From NCBI GenBank assembly GCA_039030125.1, contig JBCCEV010000017.1, positions 1 to 40,984 of the forward strand: DNA of 40,984 nucleotides. The letters are read 5' to 3'. Positions 25,271 to 33,777 of the stretch are shown here, in pieces; the first letter of the stretch is position 1; every line of letters begins with the position of its first letter. The notes below the pieces were generated by a model, which did no database searches, was not told where the DNA came from, and saw only the letters and a program-made list of their open reading frames with translations. This stretch comes from JBCCEV01 sp039030125. GTDB lineage: Bacteria > Pseudomonadota > Gammaproteobacteria > Ga0077536. A program made the translations under genes and the position numbers.

Positions 25271-25306
25271 GGGAACTCTAGTTCCCGCCAGTATGACACT
25301 GGCGGG
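25271..25306 (-). promoter_or_regulatory. Two overlapping hairpins between acyl-CoA dehydrogenase and GFA genes
   Basis: One inverted repeat is GGGAACT-CT-AGTTCCC (25271-25286). The other is a 9-bp stem, 25284-25292 with 25298-25306, around a 5-base loop. They share the CCC at 25284-25286, so only one can form fully at once. On the minus strand the 9-bp hairpin lies 12 bases after the dehydrogenase stop and lacks a T tract. It could be a weak terminator, an RNA-stability element or a switch. Confidence 0.45.
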
Positions 25307-25318
25307 GCGAGAAGGTGA

Positions 25319-26533
25319 TTACGCGAGCGTGTCCTTGATCACAAGCTTGCCAAGCTGCGACATATGGACTTCATCCGGGCCATCGGCGATCCGTACCAAT
25401 CGCGCGTATTGGAAAATCTCTGGTATCGGTGTGTCCTGACATACCCCCATCCCGCCATGCGATTGAATCGCACGATCGGCGACGGTCTGACACATTAGAG
25501 GTACCGTGACCTTGATCATCGCCAATGCATCTTTAGCGACCTTATTGCCATAGCGGTCGAGTTTGTCCGCTGCCCAATGGGTTAGCAGCCGCGCCTGCTG
25601 GATCTCGCAATGCGATTTCGCGATATCTTGGCGAATACTGCTTTGCTCCGAGATCTTTTTGCCAAAAGCAACGCGGTTCTCGACGCGGTCGCACATGATG
25701 TCCAGGGCGCGCTGGGCTCCTCCGATAAGACGCATGCAGTGATGGATCCGCCCGGGCCCCAAGCGCCCCTGAGCGATTTCAAAACCGCGTCCTTCGCCTA
25801 GGAGCAGGTTGTCTACCGGGACTCGAACATCATGCAAGGCAACTTCCGCGTGTCCATGTGGGGAGTGGAGGTCGCTCAAAACCCTAAGCGGTCGTTTAAT
25901 CTCAAATCCTTCGGTGCCCGCCGGGATCAATATCATCGATTGCTGTTGATGCCGATCAGCATTGGGATCGGTTTTGCCCATTAGTATGTAAATCTTGTTG
26001 CGCGGATCAAATACGCAAGAACTCCACCACTTGCGCCCATTAATGACGTATTCGTCGCCATCGCGCACGATCGAGGTCTCGACGTTGGTCGCGTCAGATG
26101 AGGCGACCTGGGGTTCGGTCATTAAATACGACGAGCGTATTTCGCCGTTCAGCAAGGGCTCGAGCCATTGTTTTTTGTGTTCTTCACTGCCGTAACGTGC
26201 CAGCACTTCCATATTGCCGGTGTCCGGCGCGCTACAGTTGAACACTTCCGAGGCCCACAGTACCCGGCCCATCTCTTCGGACAGCGGAGCGTACTCGAGG
26301 TTGGTCAAGCCGGGACTGTAGTCGCCGTACTCCTCAGGCAGGAAAAAATTCCATAAACCGTCGGCTTTAGCTTTAGCTTTGAGGTCCTCGATGACCGGCG
26401 GCACTTTCCACAGATTATTCTGATCGTGGGTGAATTCGTAGACATCCTCTTCCACGGGATAGACGTGCTCATTCATGAAGGCGCGGATCCGCGCTAAAAG
26501 CTCTTGGGTTTTCTCGTTGTGCTCGAAATGCAT
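25319..26533 (-). CDS. Acyl-CoA dehydrogenase, ACAD10/11-like
   Basis: A 404-residue enzyme of the acyl-CoA dehydrogenase fold: LMTEPQVASSDATNVE and NGRKWWSSCVFDPRNKIYI line the FAD site. The C-terminal RIADGPDEVHMSQLG replaces the usual YEGT motif and is the pattern of ACAD10/11-like members, which act on 4-hydroxyacyl or long-chain acyl-CoA in some organisms. The start at 26533 is preferred because the protein begins MHFEHNEKTQ and AGGA lies about 9 bases upstream; the longer frame adds 20 residues without family similarity. Confidence 0.9.
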   Translation of the reverse strand: MHFEHNEKTQELLARIRAFMNEHVYPVEEDVYEFTHDQNNLWKVPPVIEDLKAKAKADGLWNFFLPEEYGDYSPGLTNLEYAPLSEEMGRVLWASEVFNCSAPDTGNMEVLARYGSEEHKKQWLEPLLNGEIRSSYLMTEPQVASSDATNVETSIVRDGDEYVINGRKWWSSCVFDPRNKIYILMGKTDPNADRHQQQSMILIPAGTEGFEIKRPLRVLSDLHSPHGHAEVALHDVRVPVDNLLLGEGRGFEIAQGRLGPGRIHHCMRLIGGAQRALDIMCDRVENRVAFGKKISEQSSIRQDIAKSHCEIQQARLLTHWAADKLDRYGNKVAKDALAMIKVTVPLMCQTVADRAIQSHGGMGVCQDTPIPEIFQYARLVRIADGPDEVHMSQLGKLVIKDTLA

Positions 26534-26613
26534 CGCTATGTTCCTGGCTGTTCTACGGCTGGTTTTGAGGGCGTGCATTCTCCCATCTCGCACGCTGCGG
26601 TGAAATACCGCGT

Positions 26614-27525
26614 TTATTCGCCGGCCCGTTGGCTTTTTTTCCGTTCGAGCTCATCGATAGTGCGCGGCCAGTCCTTTTTCAATAATCGCGAGAGGCCCCG
26701 GTCGGCTAACACTTTGCCATCGGTCTGGCAGCGGGGGCAGTAATTCACCTCATTTTCCGCGTACCGGATCCGTTGGATGGTGGTTTCGCAAACCGGACAA
26801 GGTTGCCCGTATTTTCCATGGGTAGCCATCTGCGGACGGAAAGCGGTGACTTTTTTGGGGAAGCTCTTACCCCGCTCCTCGCTGAGTCTGGTAGTCCATA
26901 AAGTTAGAGTGTCTTTGACGCAGTGAAACAATGTTTGGATCTGCTCGTCGTCCATTTTCTGCGTTTGCAAGATAGGCGAGAGTCGCGCGGCATGGAGTAT
27001 TTCGTCCGAATAGGCATTGCCAATCCCGCTGAATAAATGGGGATCGGTTAAGGCGCGCTTCAGCGTGTGATTGGACTGAGTCAGCCTTTGAGAAAAGCGC
27101 GCCAAGTCCATTGTTTCAATATCGATCCCTTGCGGAAGCGTGTCGGTGAGAGCGGCCTCGTTGTCGTACAAGTGCAAAGAAGCGCGCTTTTTGGAGCCCG
27201 CCTCCGTAAGATGCAACGCGCCGGTACCAAAGCTCAAAATCGCGAGTGTGTTTTTGGTGGGTTTTTTCGTGCGCTTTTCGTCCCACTGTAAGCGGCCGGC
27301 GATCATCAGGTGAACGACAACCCAAATATCGTTGCTGAGTTCAAAACCGATCCGTTTACCGAATCGGCGGATCGTCTTGATTACTTGGTCCTGCGCGGAC
27401 TCGATTGGCGGTTGAACTGAACGAAGGAGGAACGGGTTTGTGATCCTGATGTCCTCCAGGCGTTGGCCGGCAACGCGCTCATTGAGCGCGTCGATATAGA
27501 CCGTAATGTCCGGCAGCTCCGGCAC
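26614..27525 (-). CDS. Fpg/Nei-family DNA glycosylase
   Basis: A 303-residue base-excision repair enzyme. MPELPDITVY gives the Pro nucleophile and Glu at positions 2 and 3; RRFGKRIGFEL contains the DNA-phosphate Lys; SGIGNAYSDEILHAA is the helix-two-turn-helix; CPVCETTIQRIRYAENEV...CPRC is the zinc finger. The protein carries about 35 residues after the zinc finger (TDGKVLADRG...), longer than typical Fpg. It removes oxidised bases. It lies 18 bases after an NTF2-like gene, so it may be the distal gene of the AcoABC operon, an unusual place for a repair gene. Confidence 0.92.
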   Translation of the reverse strand: MPELPDITVYIDALNERVAGQRLEDIRITNPFLLRSVQPPIESAQDQVIKTIRRFGKRIGFELSNDIWVVVHLMIAGRLQWDEKRTKKPTKNTLAILSFGTGALHLTEAGSKKRASLHLYDNEAALTDTLPQGIDIETMDLARFSQRLTQSNHTLKRALTDPHLFSGIGNAYSDEILHAARLSPILQTQKMDDEQIQTLFHCVKDTLTLWTTRLSEERGKSFPKKVTAFRPQMATHGKYGQPCPVCETTIQRIRYAENEVNYCPRCQTDGKVLADRGLSRLLKKDWPRTIDELERKKSQRAGE

Positions 27526-27543
27526 TGCCTGCGGCCCGCGGAC

Positions 27544-28008
27544 TTAGTTTGCGCCGGGGAAACCCATCGCCGGGAATTCCGCGACGTAGCTTGGCAGGGG
27601 TGTCATGTACTCAACGATGATGAGCCGCTCTTTGAATAACCAACGATCATCGTGTCTAAGCAATTTGTCATAGTACGTGCCGTTGGCTTGATAGGCAGTA
27701 TCGTCCTCTTTGTTGATCATGGTTGCGGTGAGGTAAGTGGTGCCGGTGGCGCTGTCTCCAGTCACATCAAGTTCGATGGAATGGATGAGGTGTTTTAGGT
27801 GCTTCACACCGGCGCGCAGATGCTCGTGGTAGAACGCATACCAGCCTTGAATCGCTTCGCGCCCCTCGACATCGTAGTTGCCATCGTAATGCGGTTTCAG
27901 CACCGCATCCTCTGCAAACAGGGCGGCGACTTCAGCGGCCGTACCGCGATCGACCCGGTGACAATAGGCCGCTAGGGTTTGTTTAATGAGGGCGAGATCG
28001 CTCGACAT
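27544..28008 (-). CDS. NTF2-like (SnoaL-type) protein
   Basis: A 154-residue cone-shaped fold: an N-terminal helix (LIKQTLAAYCHRVDRG), ALFAEDAVLKPHYDG, the GREAIQGWYAFY segment and a C-terminal sheet. Members include polyketide cyclases, dehydratases and ring-hydroxylating dioxygenase beta subunits, but many have no assigned reaction. It lies 25 bases after the AcoC-like gene and 18 bases before the glycosylase gene, in the same operon. Another member occurs at 35502 in a different context. Confidence 0.82.
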   Translation of the reverse strand: MSSDLALIKQTLAAYCHRVDRGTAAEVAALFAEDAVLKPHYDGNYDVEGREAIQGWYAFYHEHLRAGVKHLKHLIHSIELDVTGDSATGTTYLTATMINKEDDTAYQANGTYYDKLLRHDDRWLFKERLIIVEYMTPLPSYVAEFPAMGFPGAN

Positions 28009-28033
28009 GGCCTTTCCTTATTATTGATTGCGT

Positions 28034-29149
28034 TTAGGAAGCGTGCGCGAGCAAGAGCGGATTCACTTCGCTCACCGCCTCAAGTTGAACGAGATGGCCA
28101 TAGCCTTCGAGGATGTGCACATCAACACCATCAGGTACGTTGTTGGCATGTGAGGCCGGGATAATTTCATCCTTTGAGCCCCAAATAACCTGCACTGGCA
28201 TTTCCAATTCTTCCATCTGCGCGGCAAGGTTTTGCGTCTGCTGCGTGCCGTCCTGAAACTGGCCGGAAATTGTGGTCAGGGCCTCTGTGACGCCATCTAT
28301 ACGCTTGAACTGCAGAATGTCGTTAATTAGCGAACGGTTAATCAGGGCCTTATCGGCGACCAGTTGCTGGAGGAGCGGTTTGATTTCCTTGCGACTTTTC
28401 GCCGCCACGAAACCGTTGATGTACTCGGCATTGATTTCACCGCCAAGGGCGGCGGGCGCGATCAGCGATAGGCCTTCTATGCGATCGGAGGCATCGAGCG
28501 CTGCTTGCAAGGCGACGGCACCGCCGAGCGAATGACCAACAAGATAAGCGGCCCCAATCTCCAGAGCATCCATGAAGCCAATCACGGTCTCGGCGAGGCT
28601 TTTTACCGTGCCGTCCCCGACATCTTTGGTCGATTGGCCGTGCCCTGGTAGGTCGACGGCATACACCGTTGATTCGGCCGCTAACGGCTGTTGGGTAAAG
28701 AGCCAACGCTCAGCGTCTCCGCCAAAGCCGTGAATCAAGATTATCGAGCGAGCCGCCTCGCCCATCTTCGAGTAACGGATCCGCTGGCCATTGACTTCGA
28801 TGTTTTCATAGCCGCTGCCTTCTTCCTCCTCAGGCTCCGGCGGCACGTAGTTCGCCTGGAATTCGGCGATAAAAGCAGCGACGTCGGCATCGCTGACTTC
28901 GGCGGGCGCAATAACGCCAAGTAGCGCGCCAATCGGCAGAATCTCGTCCGGTGCTGCGACCCGTTTTCGGAAAAGGCCGGGATCCAAGGCTTCGAAGGTG
29001 TTAGCGATTTTTTCCGTTTCGATATCAACAACGTCGTCACCCATGCTGAGTTCGGTGCCTTCCTCCACCAGCCACTCCATGACCTTGCCTTCCTGCATGG
29101 AAAGCCCCCACTTAGGCATGGTGATTGCGATAATCCGATCGTCGCTCAT
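28034..29149 (-). CDS. acoC: AcoC-like lipoyl-alpha/beta hydrolase protein (dehydrogenase E2 component)
   Basis: A 371-residue protein with a lipoyl domain (1-80, Lys47 in ETEKIAN) joined by an acidic linker (EPEEEEGSGYE) to an alpha/beta hydrolase (110-371). The catalytic Ser is in GHSLGG, the Asp in GSKDEIIP, the His in GYGHLVQLE. This is the layout of AcoC, the acetoin dehydrogenase acetyltransferase, not of a normal E2 with a catalytic HxxxD. It overlaps the AcoB stop by ATGA. Acetoin cleavage to acetyl-CoA and acetaldehyde is the main candidate; a related carbonyl substrate is possible. Confidence 0.87.
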   Translation of the reverse strand: MSDDRIIAITMPKWGLSMQEGKVMEWLVEEGTELSMGDDVVDIETEKIANTFEALDPGLFRKRVAAPDEILPIGALLGVIAPAEVSDADVAAFIAEFQANYVPPEPEEEEGSGYENIEVNGQRIRYSKMGEAARSIILIHGFGGDAERWLFTQQPLAAESTVYAVDLPGHGQSTKDVGDGTVKSLAETVIGFMDALEIGAAYLVGHSLGGAVALQAALDASDRIEGLSLIAPAALGGEINAEYINGFVAAKSRKEIKPLLQQLVADKALINRSLINDILQFKRIDGVTEALTTISGQFQDGTQQTQNLAAQMEELEMPVQVIWGSKDEIIPASHANNVPDGVDVHILEGYGHLVQLEAVSEVNPLLLAHAS

Positions 29150-30156
29150 GCGTATGCCGCCGTTTTTCGAACCGCCTCTGCGATGGCGTCAGCCCCTGGT
29201 ATATAAAGATCCTCAAGCGCCCCCGCGAAGGGCACTGGGGTGTGTGGCGCGGTCACCATCTCAATCGGTGCTTCAAGGTCGCCAAACGCCTTTTGTGCGA
29301 TGAATGCGGAGATATCGGTGGCGATATTGCAGCGCGGCGTCGCTTCGTCCACAACGACCACGCGGCCGGTGTTCTCGACGCTCTCCAAAATCGTTTCTTC
29401 ATCGAGCGGCGATGTGGTGCGCGGGTCGACGACCTCGCAGCTAATCCCATCGCCCTGCAGCATTTCCGCGGCTTCCATCGCGTGATGAACCATGCGCCCG
29501 AGCGCGATAATGGTGACGTCATCGCCTTCGCGCACGATATTGGCTTCGCCAAACGGCACCGTGTAAGACTCTTCCGGGACGTCACCTTCGACGGTATAGA
29601 GCACCTTGTGTTCGCAGAAAATTACCGGGTCATTGTCGCGGATCGCTTCGATGAGCAAGCCCTTCGCGTCATAGGGCGAGGAGGGCACCACGACCTTTAG
29701 TCCCGGAATGTGCGTGAATACGGGGTACAGCGCTTGTGAATGCTGCGCAGCGGCCCTAAATCCCGCGCCGAACATGGTGCGGATAACCACCGGGGTCTCC
29801 GCTTTGCCGCCGAACATATAGCGGAATTTCGCGGCCTGATTGAAAATTTGATCAAAGCACACGCCCATGAAGTCGATGAACATCAACTCACACACCGGGC
29901 GCAGTCCGCTGGTTGCGGCACCTACCGCGGCACCGACAAACGCCGACTCACTGATCGGGGTATCCATGATGCGGTCGCCGTACTTGCCGTAAAGTCCCTT
30001 GGTGAGGCCCAGAACGCCGCCCCAGGCATCCATTTCGCCGCCGGCACCTTCGCCGCCGACCACGTCTTCGCCCAGGACAACGACGGTTTCATCGCGTGCC
30101 ATTTCTTGATCGAGGGCTTCATTGATCGCTTGTTGATAGGTAATTTTTCTAGCCAT
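29146..30156 (-). CDS. acoB: AcoB-like E1 beta subunit (TPP-dependent dehydrogenase)
   Basis: A 336-residue transketolase-type beta subunit. INEALDQEMARDETVVVLGEDV begins the fold, GYGxxF-type features follow in the substrate channel (FMGVCFDQIFNQAAKFRYMFGGKA), and the C-terminal region holds VVDEATPRCNIATDISAFI. With the alpha subunit encoded upstream it forms the alpha2beta2 E1 that decarboxylates or cleaves the substrate with TPP. The gap to the alpha gene is 20 bases and the end overlaps the AcoC gene by ATGA. Acetoin and 2-oxoacid E1 enzymes are close in sequence, so the substrate is inferred from the AcoC fusion. Confidence 0.87.
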   Translation of the reverse strand: MARKITYQQAINEALDQEMARDETVVVLGEDVVGGEGAGGEMDAWGGVLGLTKGLYGKYGDRIMDTPISESAFVGAAVGAATSGLRPVCELMFIDFMGVCFDQIFNQAAKFRYMFGGKAETPVVIRTMFGAGFRAAAQHSQALYPVFTHIPGLKVVVPSSPYDAKGLLIEAIRDNDPVIFCEHKVLYTVEGDVPEESYTVPFGEANIVREGDDVTIIALGRMVHHAMEAAEMLQGDGISCEVVDPRTTSPLDEETILESVENTGRVVVVDEATPRCNIATDISAFIAQKAFGDLEAPIEMVTAPHTPVPFAGALEDLYIPGADAIAEAVRKTAAYA

Positions 30157-30176
30157 TACTGTGTTCCTCGATGCGC

Positions 30177-31163
30177 TTAGTAGCTGATGTAGACATCAGT
30201 GAGCAATTGATCCGCCAGTGGTTCGTCAGATGTTTCCGCGAAGTTCACCGCGCCATCGATCACCTCGCCAACTTCGCTGTCGATCGTTGCCAATTGGTCG
30301 GCGGTGATCTCAGTGTTCTCGGTGACGTTGGCTGCGAATCGCTTGATGCAACAGATATTCTCGCGCAAGTCCTTAACTTCGTTTTTGGGACGGTAGTCTT
30401 GGTTGTCGCCTTCGAAGTGGCCGAAGAAGCGGTCGAGTTTGTGCTCGACAAGGGTCGGCCCGCCGCCGCTACGCGCACGTTCGGCTGCTTCGCCGAACGC
30501 TTCGTGAACAGCGAAAAAATCATGGCCATCGGCTTGCATACCGGGCATGCCGAACGCTTTCGCACGATTAACGATGTCCTCGCAAGCGACACTGTAGCTC
30601 GCGCCTGTCGCTTCCGCGTAACCGTTATTCTCGAAGACAAAGACCAGCGGTAACTGCCAAACCGCGGCAAGGTTCATGGCCTCAAAGGTAGTGCCTTGAT
30701 TGGAACCGCCATCACCCACGAAAGCCACGGCGATATCGCCGGTACCCAATTTTTTCGCGGCGAGTGCGGCGCCGCAGGCCAATGGCGGACCACCGCCGAC
30801 GATACCATTAGCACCCATCATGCCCATATCGAGATCGGCGATGTGCATTGATCCGCCTTTACCTTTGCAGGTGCCGGTTCCTTTGCCATAAATCTCGGCC
30901 ATCATGCCGTTGACTTCGACACCCTTGGCGATGCAATGGCCATGACCACGGTGATTACTCGCAATCCTGTCGCCCGGGCGCAAATGCATCCCAACGCCCG
31001 TGGCAGAGGCTTCCTCACCGGCATAGAGATGGACAAAGCCCGGGATCCCGCCCTTGGCGAATTCGACGTGGACCCGATCTTCAAATTCGCGGATAGTTTT
31101 CATGGTTCGGTAGGCGTCGAGTAGATCCTCGACGGACAAATTATTGGTCGCTGCGCTGGACAT
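30177..31163 (-). CDS. acoA: AcoA-like E1 alpha subunit (TPP-dependent dehydrogenase)
   Basis: A 328-residue TPP-binding subunit. GDGGSNQGTTFEAMNLAAVW...FENN is the TPP motif with the GDG Mg2+ site and the closing NN. GGGPPLACGAALA and RSGGGPTLVEHKLDRFFGHFEGD are conserved in E1 alpha. The ATG at 31163 has GGGGGAG upstream; a longer frame from 31208 adds a basic segment without similarity. It is the promoter-proximal gene of the AcoABC group, with DUF502 110 bases further upstream on the same strand. Confidence 0.88.
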   Translation of the reverse strand: MSSAATNNLSVEDLLDAYRTMKTIREFEDRVHVEFAKGGIPGFVHLYAGEEASATGVGMHLRPGDRIASNHRGHGHCIAKGVEVNGMMAEIYGKGTGTCKGKGGSMHIADLDMGMMGANGIVGGGPPLACGAALAAKKLGTGDIAVAFVGDGGSNQGTTFEAMNLAAVWQLPLVFVFENNGYAEATGASYSVACEDIVNRAKAFGMPGMQADGHDFFAVHEAFGEAAERARSGGGPTLVEHKLDRFFGHFEGDNQDYRPKNEVKDLRENICCIKRFAANVTENTEITADQLATIDSEVGEVIDGAVNFAETSDEPLADQLLTDVYISY

Positions 31164-31272
31164 AGGCTCCCCCCTTTGTTGTTCGACGCGCGGCCTGGTG
31201 CGATTCATCGCCGCGGTTCGCCCGCCTAAGTTAGATCAAAACGCCGGTGGAAGCGACTTTATCCCGCACGCT

Positions 31273-31872
31273 TCAGTCTTGCGTCGCGGTGGCCGGTGGC
31301 AACCAAGCGGTAAGGGTCTCCCGCATCGCGGTTTCAACCGGTAAATCAAGCGGTTTCAGCCATGATTTCGGAACGAAAACAGTGTAGCCGCCCAGTTGAT
31401 AGCCCATTGGCAAATAGACCGCTGCGTTGCCCGAGACGTTGAGGCCGTCCGGCAGGTCGCCGAGATCCTCGCGCATCAAAAGCCCCACCATTTGCGTTTT
31501 GCTGCCCGGCACTTCGAAGATGACCGCCCGGCCAGCAGCCTTGTCAGGGTTCGGTGAGAACAGCCCAATGAACTGCTTAGCGGCCTGGTAGAGATCGCCA
31601 ATGATCGGTAGAACATCGAGAATTCGCTCGGCGACAAAATAGATCCAACGTGTCAATTTGGTTGAGACCAGTATCCCCAAAGCGTAGATGACGGCAATGG
31701 CGAACACGACGCCAAGTCCTGGGATTTCGGGCGCGCCGGGCCAAACCCACGCCAGCCATTCATTGGTGACGCGGTTGAACCAGGCACCAATGGCATAGAC
31801 CACATAAAGCGTCACAAAGATCGGCAGAAAAGCGATTAAGCCTTTGAAGAAGGTACGAGCGAATACCCCCAT
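31273..31872 (-). CDS. DUF502 family membrane protein
   Basis: A 199-residue inner-membrane protein. Two membrane segments are visible near 10-32 (FFKGLIAFLPIFVTLYVVYAIG) and 54-74 (GLGVVFAIAVIYALGIL), then a soluble part with RILDVLPIIGDLYQAAKQF and VYLPMGYQLGGYTVFVPKSW, the DUF502 pattern. The ATG at 31872 has AGGAG about 8 bases upstream; the longer frame from 31941 lacks similarity. Function unknown. It faces the ettA gene across a 108-base shared upstream region. Confidence 0.88.
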   Translation of the reverse strand: MGVFARTFFKGLIAFLPIFVTLYVVYAIGAWFNRVTNEWLAWVWPGAPEIPGLGVVFAIAVIYALGILVSTKLTRWIYFVAERILDVLPIIGDLYQAAKQFIGLFSPNPDKAAGRAVIFEVPGSKTQMVGLLMREDLGDLPDGLNVSGNAAVYLPMGYQLGGYTVFVPKSWLKPLDLPVETAMRETLTAWLPPATATQD

Positions 31873-31917
31873 GATGAGTCTCCTAACGGGATGAACAGCA
31901 AATGGCGCCACGAAACG

Positions 31918-31944
31918 TTGCCGGCGCAGCGCTTCGGTCATAAT
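31918..31944 (+). promoter_or_regulatory. Weak candidate promoter for ettA
   Basis: CATAAT at 31939-31944 is one base from the -10 consensus; TTGCCG at 31918-31923 is a poor -35 with a short 15-base spacer. It would start transcription about 30 bases before the ettA ATG. The evidence is thin. Confidence 0.2.
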
Positions 31945-31980
31945 AGCGCCCCCTTGGACAACTCATGATGTTGGATTTAG

Positions 31981-33651
31981 ATGGCCCAGTACGTTTTTAC
32001 GATGAACCGTGTTGGCAAGGTAGTGCCGCCAAAGAAGCATATTCTGCGCGACATCTCCTTGAGTTTTTTTCCCGGCGCCAAAATCGGTGTGCTTGGGCTT
32101 AACGGCGCCGGTAAATCGACCTTGCTTAGGATCATGGCCGGCATCGACACGGAGATCGAAGGCGAGGCGGCACCGCTGAAAGGTTTGAAAATCGGGTATC
32201 TGTCCCAAGAGCCGGAACTTGATGAGAGTAAGGACGTACGCGGCAACGTCGAACAGGGGCTTGGGGAAACTCTAGCGCTATTACAGAAATTCAATGACAT
32301 CAGCATGAAGTTCGCTGAGCCGATGGAAGACGACGAGATGAACGCCCTGCTTGAGGAACAGGGTAAGTTACAGAATGAAATCGACGCTTGCGGCGGTTGG
32401 GAAGTTGAACGCAAGCTGGAGATTGCCGCGGACGCCCTGCGGTTACCCCCCTGGGACGCCGAGGTTGGCAAGCTGTCCGGCGGTGAGCGCCGGCGTGTGG
32501 CCTTGTGCCGGCTGCTTCTCTCCGAGCCGGATATGTTGTTGCTCGATGAACCCACTAATCATCTCGATGCTGAATCGGTGGCTTGGCTCGAACGTTTCCT
32601 GCATGACTTTGAGGGTACGGTCGTGGCGGTAACACATGATCGGTATTTTCTCGATAACGTCGCCGGTTGGATATTGGAGCTTGATCGTGGACACGGTATT
32701 CCTTGGGAAGGAAATTACTCGTCATGGTTAGAGCAAAAGGAAATTCGACTGCAACAGGAGGAACGTGAGCGGGCGGCCCATCAAAAAACTATTCAGGCCG
32801 AGTTGGAATGGGTCCGGCAAAACCCCAAAGGGCGCCAGGCAAAAAGCCGCGCGCGCTTACAGCGCTTCGATGAGCTGCAGTCCAGGGAATTTCAGCAGCG
32901 CAACGAGACCAATGAAATTTACATACCACCTGGCCCGCGCTTGGGCGATATTGTGATCGAGGCCGAGCGGTTGGCCAAAGGCTTTGGTGAGCGTTTACTG
33001 TTGGACGACTTGAATTTTGCGCTGCCGCCGGGAGGCGTGGTTGGGGTGATCGGCGCTAACGGGGCGGGTAAAACGACACTATTTCGCCTCCTAACCGGTC
33101 AAGAGCAAGCCGATAGTGGTTCGCTGCGTTTGGGAGATACCGTTGAGTTTGCCTACGTCGATCAGAGCCGTGATGCCTTGGATGATTCCAAAACAGTTTG
33201 GGAAGAGATCTCAGGTGGCCAGGACATTTTGCAGGTGGGCGAATACGAGACGCAGTCGCGCGCTTATGTCGGGCGCTTCAACTTCAAGGGTCAAGACCAA
33301 CAAAAACATGTAGGACAGCTTTCAGGTGGGGAGCGCAACCGGGTGCATCTCGCCAAAACGTTATTGAAGGGCGGCAACGTACTGCTGCTCGATGAACCCA
33401 CCAACGATCTCGACGTTGAAACACTGAGGGCCCTGGAGGAAGCGCTGCTGACCTTTCCGGGCTGTGTCGTGGTGATTTCTCACGATCGTTGGTTTCTTGA
33501 TCGGATAGCCACCCATATTCTGGCGTTCGAAGGCGAGTCACACGTTGAGTGGTTTCCCGGCAACTATGCGGACTACGAGACCGATCGGAAACGCCGCCTG
33601 GGTGATGCCGGTCCGAAACGGATCAAATACAAACCGGTAGTGCGTGCCTAA
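31981..33651 (+). CDS. ettA: Energy-dependent translational throttle protein EttA (ABC-F)
   Basis: A 556-residue ABC-F protein, essentially the E. coli EttA length (555). It has two ATPase domains: Walker A GLNGAGKST (39-47) and GANGAGKTT (about 358-366), signature LSGGERRRVALCR and LSGGERNRVHLAK, and Walker B with LLLDEPTNHLDAESV and LLLDEPTNDLDVETL. The charged linker between them (about 240-320) is the P-site tRNA interaction region. No membrane segment. It binds the ribosomal E site and gates early elongation according to ADP/ATP ratio. It begins 108 bases from the divergent DUF502 gene. Confidence 0.96.
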   Translation: MAQYVFTMNRVGKVVPPKKHILRDISLSFFPGAKIGVLGLNGAGKSTLLRIMAGIDTEIEGEAAPLKGLKIGYLSQEPELDESKDVRGNVEQGLGETLALLQKFNDISMKFAEPMEDDEMNALLEEQGKLQNEIDACGGWEVERKLEIAADALRLPPWDAEVGKLSGGERRRVALCRLLLSEPDMLLLDEPTNHLDAESVAWLERFLHDFEGTVVAVTHDRYFLDNVAGWILELDRGHGIPWEGNYSSWLEQKEIRLQQEERERAAHQKTIQAELEWVRQNPKGRQAKSRARLQRFDELQSREFQQRNETNEIYIPPGPRLGDIVIEAERLAKGFGERLLLDDLNFALPPGGVVGVIGANGAGKTTLFRLLTGQEQADSGSLRLGDTVEFAYVDQSRDALDDSKTVWEEISGGQDILQVGEYETQSRAYVGRFNFKGQDQQKHVGQLSGGERNRVHLAKTLLKGGNVLLLDEPTNDLDVETLRALEEALLTFPGCVVVISHDRWFLDRIATHILAFEGESHVEWFPGNYADYETDRKRRLGDAGPKRIKYKPVVRA

Positions 33652-33777
33652 ATTACTGTTAAATCGGCGAATTTTATTCTTCCGGTGGTGTTTTGGTGAA
33701 TGGGGCAGGCGCTGAGGCATGCTATCCTGGCGCGCTGAATTTCACGATTGTCTTGAGTTTTTTGATGAGGGGGCTTC

